Assembly (NCBI GenBank): GCA_030684395.1 | Contig: JAUXTT010000032.1 | Coordinates: 1-64,000, forward strand | DNA length: 64,000 nt | Reading direction: 5' to 3' | Source of the DNA: Bacteroidota bacterium | GTDB taxonomy: Bacteria > Bacteroidota > Bacteroidia > B-17B0 > Aurantibacillaceae | Part shown: in pieces, positions 58,042-64,000 of the stretch | Numbering within the stretch: the stretch's first letter is position 1 | Layout: each line of letters opens with the position of its first letter | Program-made: the position numbers and the translations under genes | Notes under the pieces: model-generated | The model's input: only the letters and a program-made list of their open reading frames with translations | The model's database searches: none | What the model was told of the DNA's origin: nothing

Positions 58042-59511
58042 ATGTTAGGTATGGCAAAAATTATTACTACAGCAATTTTCCTTTTTTTCCTTACTTTTAA
58101 CCTGAAAGCAGTTGTTTATACTACCGTTGCTAACGGCGCCTGGAATGCAGGAGCAACATGGTCGCCAAGCGCACCACCATGTAATTTACCGGCAGGAAGT
58201 TCAATTGTTATTAATCATTTTGTAACATTAACTTGTAATATTATTCTTAATGGTTCAATGACAATTAATGCAGGAGGCCGGCTCACAGGAAATAGAACTA
58301 TTACAGTTAATTCAGGTACATCAATTAGTAATAGTGGGTTAATTTCTACAACTACCAATATAAATGTTAACTCCGGAGGGAGCATAACAAATAATGGAAC
58401 TATGACTACCACAGCCGATATAAATGTAAATTCAGGCGGCACTTATACAAATAACGGAACGGTAACGGCACTTGATTTTAATAATCAAGGAACAACCACA
58501 AATAGTGTAACAGGAACTTTAAACACAACAGACGATTTGGACAATCAAAATGGCACATTTACAAATAATGGCAACCTTAATATTGCTGATGATTTAAAAA
58601 ATGACCCTGGTAATTTTACAAATAATGGAGTTATTGTTGTTACAAATGATATCGATAATCAAGACGGTACGTTTATAAATAATGGCGGGATTTCGGTTGC
58701 GGACGATTTAGATAATCAAGGGGGGACCTGGACAGAAAATGGTAATACAAGTGTTACAAATACGATAGATAATACCGGGGGAGGAACAATAACCGGAACC
58801 GCTCAATTGTGTGCATCAACAATTGACAATGCAGGTGGAGTAATATCCGGCTCTATTGATATATGTGGCTGTGGAGGGAGCGGTAATCCGATTATAGGAG
58901 GCGGAAGTGTTGGTGGCAGTGTAACATTTTGTTCTCCTACATTACCTGTTGAGTTAAAATATTTTAGTGGTAATGTTTGCGAAAAAAACATTTGCCTTAA
59001 TTGGTCAACTTTAACTGAAATAAATAACGACCGTTTTGTTTTGGAAAGAAGTTTTGATGCATTGGTTTTTGAGAAAATAGGAGAAATAAAATCTAAATCT
59101 GTAACGGGTAATTCTACTTCAGAATTGAGTTATGATTTCATGGATTATAATCCAATAGGTTCTTATTCTTACTATCGCTTACATCAGTTTGATTTTGATG
59201 GTAAAGGTAAATATAGCCCAACAATTTCCGTGTTCTTAGAAAGTAAAAGAAACGTTAGTTTTGTTGTTTATCCTAATCCAAATAAAGGTGAATTTACTGT
59301 AGACTTTTCGGGGATTGAGAATAACCATGAAATTGCCATTACTATAGTTGATATGGTTGGAAAAATTATTTACGAAACTGTTGTTTATCAAGACGATATT
59401 TTAAGTAATAGTTTTAAAATTATTCCTAATATTGCTTTACCTAGCGGTAAATATTTAGTTAGGATGAAAATAGAAAGCGTTTCACATACAGTGAAAATGT
59501 TGGTAGAGTAA
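58042..59511 (+). CDS. T9SS protein with Asn/Gly/Thr-rich beta-solenoid
   Basis: 489 residues (486 from ATG 58051): signal peptide (IITTAIFLFFLTFNLKA), an opening module TTVANGAWNAGATWSPSAPP with GSSIVINHFVTLTCN (the 'G-W-d-a-tW' opening found in many Bacteroidota surface proteins), about ten short solenoid coils of the type NNGTVTA/DDLDNQ-GTFTNNG (residues 75-250), a Gly-rich linker, a fibronectin-like module (LPVELKYFSGNVCEKNICLN WSTLT) and a T9SS type A sorting domain (VYPNPNKGEFTVDFSG ... SGKYLVRMKIES). Surface protein of unknown ligand; the low-complexity coils suggest a structural stalk. Confidence 0.85.
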   Translation: MLGMAKIITTAIFLFFLTFNLKAVVYTTVANGAWNAGATWSPSAPPCNLPAGSSIVINHFVTLTCNIILNGSMTINAGGRLTGNRTITVNSGTSISNSGLISTTTNINVNSGGSITNNGTMTTTADINVNSGGTYTNNGTVTALDFNNQGTTTNSVTGTLNTTDDLDNQNGTFTNNGNLNIADDLKNDPGNFTNNGVIVVTNDIDNQDGTFINNGGISVADDLDNQGGTWTENGNTSVTNTIDNTGGGTITGTAQLCASTIDNAGGVISGSIDICGCGGSGNPIIGGGSVGGSVTFCSPTLPVELKYFSGNVCEKNICLNWSTLTEINNDRFVLERSFDALVFEKIGEIKSKSVTGNSTSELSYDFMDYNPIGSYSYYRLHQFDFDGKGKYSPTISVFLESKRNVSFVVYPNPNKGEFTVDFSGIENNHEIAITIVDMVGKIIYETVVYQDDILSNSFKIIPNIALPSGKYLVRMKIESVSHTVKMLVE

Positions 59512-59533
59512 CCTCTGATTTTTTATTGATTCC

Positions 59534-59725
59534 TCAAAGGTTTTCTCTATAATCTTTTCTGATCCCTTTCTCCGAAATATTTATCCAAAGCTTATGAAGT
59601 GTGAATATCAGCGGTATTAAACATATTACTATAATTGTTTTAATGTGTATCCAAAAGCAACGTTTTTCATAAACTCTTACATGGTCAAAACTTCCATCAT
59701 AACAAAGGAAAGAAATTAAAGTCAC
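59534..59725 (-). CDS. Possible small membrane protein coupled to AMP-ligase gene
   Basis: 63 residues from GTG 59725: CYDGSFDHVRVYEKRCFWIH, then one membrane segment (TIIVICLIPLIFTLHKLWI) and a basic tail (ISEKGIRKDYRENL). The start overlaps the AMP-ligase stop by 4 bp (GTGA), typical of translational coupling, and the composition is protein-like. No family recognised. It may also be the degraded end of a longer membrane protein. Confidence 0.4.
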   Translation of the reverse strand: MTLISFLCYDGSFDHVRVYEKRCFWIHIKTIIVICLIPLIFTLHKLWINISEKGIRKDYRENL

Positions 59726-61329
59726 CGCAAAATCTTCCTCAACTTATCATAATCAATTTTCGAGAAATGACGTGGATCCATTGGAATATGGTCAATAAAC
59801 CAGACATCCTCATATAGCAAACCCGAATCCTTTACTAATTGACGAATAAAACTGTGATCAGATTTCCCTTGTGCTTCAATGATTAATGTTACTTTATTAT
59901 TAACTAACATAACCGTTCCGCAATAGATTTCTTTCATGCGGGTTAAAAGATACTCATATATAAAAGGGGAAAGAATTTTTCCTTTATAAGTGATCAGGCT
60001 ATTGCATCTTCCAGTAAGAAATAATTTCCCATCATCACCAATAAAACCTGCATCACCTGTACGGTGCCAAATAATGTCACCGGCTTTGATCTTATTCTTT
60101 AAAAAGGCTTCATTACTGTTGTAGTATTCGGTGAGCACGTGATGGCCGGATACTATGATCTCCCCTATTACATTGTTCCCGACAAACATCTTTTCTAATT
60201 CTTCAGTGCTATTTACTTTGATGTTGTTTTCAGTAACAGGTATAATGCGTGCATTGATCTTGTCATATAGTTTACCAACGCAAATTCCGTTCTTTTCAAC
60301 TGCTGAATCAAAAGCTGCAAGTTCTTGAAAAGTGATCTCACTGATGGGCTCAGATTCAGTAGAACCATAGATCGCAGCTCCATGTGAATTAGGAAATGCC
60401 TTCATAAACAACTGGCAGTCTTCGGGGTAAACTGTTGCTCCTCCAGTGTATATATGTGTAATACTCGGTAGTTCTTTAAGGTAATGAAACATATAATTAC
60501 TAACATGGGAAAGTAAATAAGGAGATGATATGATCCTTGTGCATGCATTACTTTTGATCTGATCCACTATATGTGTGGGATCCAATGAGGCAGGTTTTCT
60601 CGGATCAAAATTCCCTATCACCGAAGTACTTCCAACTCCCAGGTTCATTAATACAAAAATGGGAAGTGTAATTAAGTCAATGTCTTTTTCAGTTGGATGC
60701 AAAGTATTAAGTAACGCATCGAACTGCTCCAGTAAAAACCCGTGAGTACGTTTGGCCGCCTTAGGATTACCGGTACTTCCGGTAGTGAAGGTTATGAGGG
60801 CGGTAGCTTCTTTTTTACTTGGATGGGGTTCTAATGAAATATCGCATCTCGACTTCGCTCGACGTGACATTTCGTGCTTAGGATCGAGGTAAACAGAAAT
60901 TTTTCTAAATGCGGAAGACGTGAACCAAAGCAGACGAGCTTTCTTAATTCCTACCATTGCTTTGCATTCTGCAATTTTACAGGCAAGGTTCAAACGTTTT
61001 TTAGAAGACCACTGATCCAAAAAAACTGCTGTTGCTCCAATATAAAAAATGGCAAGCATGTTCACATATAAGTTTACACTCATGGGAACAAACACTAATA
61101 CTCTGTCGCCTGCTTTTATGTTTTTGTGATGGTAATAAGCAGCTGTACCCCTCACCTGCTGCCAGAGTTCGGCGTAGGTAACAGAAGTATCTTTATCCTT
61201 GATCGCTATCTTATCGGGATACTTTGTTGCGTTTTCTTTTAATATGGAGATGATGTTGCTCAAGGGTTTAAAAGTAAGGTTTTTCTCCCATTTGGTTTTA
61301 GTTCTGGCTTTTGTGATGCTTCGCTGCAT
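59722..61329 (-). CDS. AMP-dependent acyl ligase (OleC-like)
   Basis: 535 residues, ANL superfamily. P-loop ITFTTGSTGNPKAAKRTH, then IYTGGATVYPED, the adenine-binding AIYGSTESEP, ITGDAGF-type WHRTGDAGFIGDDGKLFLTG with R-NSLITYKGKI, and a C-terminal subdomain ending FSKIDYDKLRKIL. It activates a carboxylic acid as acyl-AMP. The overall look, with a small C-terminal domain, recalls the OleC/long-chain acid ligase group, but substrate is inferred. It lies in a minus-strand run with a GNAT, a dolichol-kinase-like protein and a BtaA-like protein. A dispersed repeat is read in frame at 60848-60869 as SRRAKSRCDI, and a structured repeat abuts the ATG. Confidence 0.85.
   Translation of the reverse strand: MQRSITKARTKTKWEKNLTFKPLSNIISILKENATKYPDKIAIKDKDTSVTYAELWQQVRGTAAYYHHKNIKAGDRVLVFVPMSVNLYVNMLAIFYIGATAVFLDQWSSKKRLNLACKIAECKAMVGIKKARLLWFTSSAFRKISVYLDPKHEMSRRAKSRCDISLEPHPSKKEATALITFTTGSTGNPKAAKRTHGFLLEQFDALLNTLHPTEKDIDLITLPIFVLMNLGVGSTSVIGNFDPRKPASLDPTHIVDQIKSNACTRIISSPYLLSHVSNYMFHYLKELPSITHIYTGGATVYPEDCQLFMKAFPNSHGAAIYGSTESEPISEITFQELAAFDSAVEKNGICVGKLYDKINARIIPVTENNIKVNSTEELEKMFVGNNVIGEIIVSGHHVLTEYYNSNEAFLKNKIKAGDIIWHRTGDAGFIGDDGKLFLTGRCNSLITYKGKILSPFIYEYLLTRMKEIYCGTVMLVNNKVTLIIEAQGKSDHSFIRQLVKDSGLLYEDVWFIDHIPMDPRHFSKIDYDKLRKILR
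60848..60869. repeat. Dispersed repeat copy inside AMP-ligase gene
   Basis: CTCGACTTCGCTCGACGTGA is the inverse of TCACGTCGAGCGAAGTCGAG and shares GTCGAGCGAAGTCGAG with the unit at 124-139. It encodes SRRAKSR in the ligase, in a variable loop before the P-loop. Confidence 0.65.
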
Positions 61330-61466
61330 GCGGTTCCCTCTCCAAGCCCTTGGAGAGGGTGGCCTTAGCGAAAGGATGAGGCAGGCTAGAGTCGGAGGAA
61401 AAGGCTGCGGGTGTTATCCCTCATCCTTTCGCTCATGCAACCTTCTCCCGCAGGAGAAGGAACCGC
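61330..61466. repeat. Nested inverted-repeat (REPIN-like) element
   Basis: Four nested arm pairs: GCGGTTCC (61330-61337)/GGAACCGC (61459-61466); CCCTCTCCAA (61336-61345)/TTGGAGAGGG (61350-61359); GCGAAAGGATGAG (61368-61380)/CTCATCCTTTCGC (61420-61432); CCTTCTCC (61441-61448)/GGAGAAGG (61453-61460). All arms match perfectly, and the element is clearly more GC-rich than its flanks. It ends at the base next to the AMP-ligase ATG. No transposase is present, so it is probably a non-autonomous palindromic repeat. Confidence 0.8.
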
Positions 61467-61501
61467 ACGGGGCACCGCTTCTAATTGGGCTTTTTACTAA
61501 G

Positions 61502-62515
61502 TTAAAACCTCCTCATCAAAATTTCATATTCTCTGTAAGTTTCATTATCGTTGGCATTTGAAAAGGTACGTTCAGAAACTCCGTCATCAATTAAAAAAGC
61601 GACTATCAGTTCTTCGTAACCCATTTCCTTTGCTCCTTTTTTAGTGATCTCGTTAAAATAAGTTCCCAATCCGTTGTATTTGAAGCCGGGTAAACGAGCC
61701 GCGCTTTTCATTACCAGTTGCTTTTTGTTATACATGTTGGCAATCGACATGGTAAACCCAACGCAGTTATCACCTTCAAAAGCAAGGTAGATGGTAGAAG
61801 GATGAGCAATCTGTTTCAAAGGAAGATACTTCGCGAAGAACTCTTCTCTTGAAATGGAACTATAAAGAAAATTTTTTTTGAATCCTTCCAGAGAAAGCTG
61901 AAAAATGTATTCCAACTCCTTTTCAAAATTGTTTAGATCGATGGGGCGTAAAATAATGTTCTTCTCTTCAAACATTCTTTTGCATTTCTCCAGTTTTTTT
62001 TCATCCACTTCATAATGAGTGGTGTGTGTAGATTTATAAGAAGCCAAATTGCTAAAACCTGAACCGTTCAATAATTCCTTATAATAAGGCGGAGTAAAAA
62101 ACTCGGTAAAGAAAACAGGATTCGTTTCCCCATAGCTATCGGGAGGCAATGCAATACGATAATCGTACCAGGTAGAGCCGGAGATCGGCCCTATCAATAC
62201 ATTCTTGGCGTGTTCTCTTGCTACCTTTTCTACTTTATCCAATAAGAAGCTAGCTACAGCCTGATCGTGGATACATTCAAAATTTCCGAAGAAAAAAAGA
62301 TGCTCGTCTTTGTATTTGATCTCTTCATTAATATAAGAAACGCAACGAGCAACAGGTTGTCCATCCATAATTACTACGTGGTATTGATACGCACGATGTG
62401 GATTTACTTTCTGAACAAAATTCCGATACTGCGGAAAAGACCCGTATACTTCGTCCAGCACTTCATCAAAGAGGTGAAAGGTTGCGTCGTTTAAGGTGCC
62501 GTTAATTACTTCCAT
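61502..62515 (-). CDS. GNAT-fold acyltransferase-like protein
   Basis: 337 residues, soluble. Two GNAT-like halves: YQYHVVIMDGQPVARCVSYI ... KNVLIGPISGSTWYDYRIAL ... FFTPPYYKELLNGSGF, and STIYLAFEGDNCVGFTMSIA ... LGTYFNEITKKGAKEMGYEE ... FSNANDNETYREYEILMRRF. This is the pattern of tandem-GNAT N-acyltransferase-like proteins, often found beside ligases in Bacteroidota. Substrates are unknown; an N-acylated lipid would fit the neighbours. A palindromic repeat is read in frame as PPDSYG (62131-62147), between LPP and ETNP. Confidence 0.75.
   Translation of the reverse strand: MEVINGTLNDATFHLFDEVLDEVYGSFPQYRNFVQKVNPHRAYQYHVVIMDGQPVARCVSYINEEIKYKDEHLFFFGNFECIHDQAVASFLLDKVEKVAREHAKNVLIGPISGSTWYDYRIALPPDSYGETNPVFFTEFFTPPYYKELLNGSGFSNLASYKSTHTTHYEVDEKKLEKCKRMFEEKNIILRPIDLNNFEKELEYIFQLSLEGFKKNFLYSSISREEFFAKYLPLKQIAHPSTIYLAFEGDNCVGFTMSIANMYNKKQLVMKSAARLPGFKYNGLGTYFNEITKKGAKEMGYEELIVAFLIDDGVSERTFSNANDNETYREYEILMRRF
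62131..62147. repeat. Palindromic repeat copy inside GNAT gene
   Basis: CCATAGCTATCGGGAGG is the same unit as at 1132-1147 with one arm base changed (CCCATAGC for CCCGATAGC type). It is read on the minus strand as CCTCCCGATAGCTATGG, that is PPDSYG, the same frame as in ribD. Confidence 0.7.
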
Positions 62516-62532
62516 AATGCATAATTAGTATT

Positions 62533-62633
62533 TTTACCACAAAGAGCACAAAGTATTTTCACAAAGGGCACTAAATTTTTATTAATATTTCCTTTGTGAA
62601 CTTTGCGCCTCCTTCGAGTACTTTGTGGTTAAA
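62533..62633. repeat. CACAAAG-type intergenic inverted repeat
   Basis: CCACAAAG (62537-62544) matches CTTTGTGG (62621-62628) in inverse, and inside it CACAAAGG (62560-62567) matches CCTTTGTG (62591-62598). It is a nested fold-back of about 100 bp; its right end contains the stop codon of the gene at 62629. This is a familiar type of intergenic repeat in Bacteroidota genomes. Confidence 0.7.
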
Positions 62634-63339
62634 TTTTCAAAAGATCAAACATGTATAAAATTAAAAGAATAACCGAAGGAATGGAAACATTATCTACTCC
62701 TTTTTTACTGATAAATTCTACTACTGAAGATAAAGAACTAATTGCAAATACAACCATAAAGGAAGACTTCTTTACACCGTGACATCCTTCTATACATTCA
62801 CAGGAAAGCCCAATGGAAGGCTGAATAAAAAAGCACCAAAGTGACGAAAGCGCAAAAGCCAATACGAAAAATGCCAGAAAGCCCGCCAGTGTTTTAGTCT
62901 CACTTCCAATCTTAATAGGCTTCCATGGATATGCTTGTCCTACCAAAGCAGCAGCCGGATCACAGAGTGCAAGAATAAGAACAGGTAAATAAAAATAAGT
63001 GAGATCGTTTGTGTATTCAAATGCCAGATACGACATATAGATAGCAACAGGAAACAAAAATCCTCCGAAAGTAATGCGTTTAACACTATGCACCGATTGT
63101 AGTAAGTTGAATTTGTCGGTGACAAATAATACAAGCGCAAACAGACTACTCAGCACCAGCACTTGCCAATGTGAACTAAGGTATATTGGAAAAAGTAAAG
63201 TAATGAATGCTCCAGTGATGTGCGTGAACTTACGGGTGTATTCACTTCTTATTTTTAGCTTATGAAACAGCAACTCACCTATTGCAAACAAAGCAAGGAA
63301 TGACACAGCGAATAATATGCAAATAATATAAATATTCAT
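62629..63339 (-). CDS. Dolichol/phytol kinase (SEC59/DGK1/VTE5)-like membrane protein
   Basis: 236 residues with about seven membrane segments. Family landmarks: RSEYTRKFTHITGAFITLLF, VTDKFNLL, LALCDPAAALVGQAYPW, GSETKTLAGFLAFF and KGVDNVSIPSV. Members phosphorylate polyprenols, phytol or diacylglycerol using CTP. An unusual Cys-rich loop (SCECIEGCHGV) is inserted before the last helices. It abuts the BtaA-like gene (1-bp overlap), so the two are coupled and probably work on the same lipid pathway. Confidence 0.82.
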   Translation of the reverse strand: MNIYIICILFAVSFLALFAIGELLFHKLKIRSEYTRKFTHITGAFITLLFPIYLSSHWQVLVLSSLFALVLFVTDKFNLLQSVHSVKRITFGGFLFPVAIYMSYLAFEYTNDLTYFYLPVLILALCDPAAALVGQAYPWKPIKIGSETKTLAGFLAFFVLAFALSSLWCFFIQPSIGLSCECIEGCHGVKKSSFMVVFAISSLSSVVEFISKKGVDNVSIPSVILLILYMFDLLKI

Positions 63340-64000
63340 TACAAACGTGTGTCTAAAATGAATTGGTTATAAAAAAAACATTTATCTTTTTCGCTCATTT
63401 GTTGCGAGACATTTTTTTCATACTGTGCTTTGTACCTGAAACTGCCTGAGATACGGCGGGGAACCATTAAATTCCAGTATGCATACTTAGTTCCTTCGTT
63501 ACCAAGATCTAATAGTTGAGTACATACTTCTTCAAACACTTCCCGCGGCATGTATTCGAAAATATTGGAAAGATTATAATGTGTGTATTCCTTAGAAGCA
63601 AAATCCTGTAAGTATCCTACTTTGAAATGAATTCTATTGATCCGTGATCTTATCGTTTCGTAATTTTCTTTGCGGGCATAATGCGGAAGGATCTCTCCGA
63701 ATTTCCCATTCATTAAATAATAAACAAAAAGATTACCCTGCACATATTTACTCACCAAATGTTTCTCAGTTTTTTGAAAAATGTATTCAGACACTTCTAA
63801 TTTCACTTCCTTAAGAAACTCCGGATCGCGGCCATACTTTCCCATGATCATTTTACTGAAGAAGATCTTAAATAATAAACGATACCTCCAGGTATTCCAT
63901 TTGTTATGATAAAAATAAGATTGTTCTACTGATGATTTAGATGCGATCAGTTCATCTCTTCTTTTTTTAGAATGAATCAGCGGTAAAATCTTAGTAGCAA
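63339..64000 (-). CDS. DUF3419/BtaA-like protein, partial (cut by window end)
   Basis: The frame stays open from 63339 to the window end. A Met at 63851 is internal: upstream codons still read as protein in the same frame (ATKILPLIHSKKRRDELIAS, VEQSYFYHNKWNTWRYRLLF, KIFFSKMIMGKYGRDPEFLK), which is the DUF3419 pattern FY--KWNT-RWRLLFK-FFS. BtaA-type members move the 3-amino-3-carboxypropyl group of SAM onto diacylglycerol to make a homoserine ether lipid. No BtaB-like methyltransferase is seen in the window. At least 220 residues are present; the N-terminus lies beyond 64000. Confidence 0.8.
   Translation of the reverse strand, partial: ATKILPLIHSKKRRDELIASKSSVEQSYFYHNKWNTWRYRLLFKIFFSKMIMGKYGRDPEFLKEVKLEVSEYIFQKTEKHLVSKYVQGNLFVYYLMNGKFGEILPHYARKENYETIRSRINRIHFKVGYLQDFASKEYTHYNLSNIFEYMPREVFEEVCTQLLDLGNEGTKYAYWNLMVPRRISGSFRYKAQYEKNVSQQMSEKDKCFFYNQFILDTRL

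Noticed and set aside
63339-63851. Complete 170-residue gene starting at the Met at 63851
   Set aside because: The same frame continues upstream to the window end with strong DUF3419 sequence, so the gene is longer and cut by the window.
1-64000. tRNA, rRNA or riboswitch genes
   Set aside because: No cloverleaf, rRNA-like stretch or known riboswitch core was recognised on reading. A covariance-model search would be decisive.

Overview
The window comes from a low-GC member of the Bacteroidota. The signs are type IX secretion (T9SS) sorting domains of type A and type B, a PorP/SprF-like protein beside a CHU_C-type protein, PD40-OmpA proteins, TPR/membrane-SpoIIE phosphatases, Bacteroidota -7 elements (TAnnTTTG) and no clear Shine-Dalgarno sites. 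I cannot name the genus. No rRNA, tRNA, CRISPR array or complete insertion sequence was seen.

Layout. 0-2.3 kb: repeats, ribD (minus) and a lipoprotein. 2.5-36 kb: a long, almost entirely plus-strand accessory block. It holds an AraC-type regulator; a fused PAS/histidine kinase/REC/HPt hybrid with a 21-residue coiled-coil repeat; single-domain response regulators; two CsbD-like proteins; PD40-OmpA proteins; four DUF3494 (ice-binding-like) proteins, three of them exported by T9SS; a second phosphorelay in which sensor, kinase, HPt, regulators and PP2C phosphatase are separate genes; and a ten-gene stress-type operon (CsbD, YtxH, lmo0937-like, holin-like, AI-2E-like). 36-51 kb: dapA, a class III aminotransferase, TauE-like exporter, two SpoIIE phosphatases, a REC-PAS-PAS kinase, panE, a small cytochrome-like lipoprotein and a T9SS beta-helix protein. 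51-55 kb: sdhC-sdhA-sdhB on the minus strand with a four-helix-bundle gene between sdhA and sdhB. 55-64 kb: T9SS proteins, a Crp/Fnr regulator and a minus-strand cluster that looks lipid-related (AMP-ligase, GNAT, dolichol/phytol-kinase-like protein, DUF3419/BtaA-like protein running off the window).

Main finding. Ten promoters between 2.5 and 31.4 kb share one architecture: a distal GTGAATgATGTAACT box, a second (G/A)TAA box exactly 21 bp downstream, and (in nine of ten) a TTT(G/A) -7 core 29-30 bp after that. Seven of them also carry a 16-nt hairpin (GTGAAAATTAATTCAC) at the expected transcript start, six of these 16-17 nt before the ATG. These promoters precede both phosphorelays, the DUF3494 proteins, the OmpA and beta-barrel proteins and the stress operon, so the block looks like one regulon. 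The AraC-type gene at 2613 has the same site in its own promoter, and tandem direct sites 21 bp apart with the proximal one over the -33 region are the geometry known for AraC/XylS activators. It is therefore the leading candidate regulator. That link is inference; the motif and its spacing are directly visible.

All family assignments are from reading protein motifs without database searches. Residue numbers are approximate unless tied to a codon.
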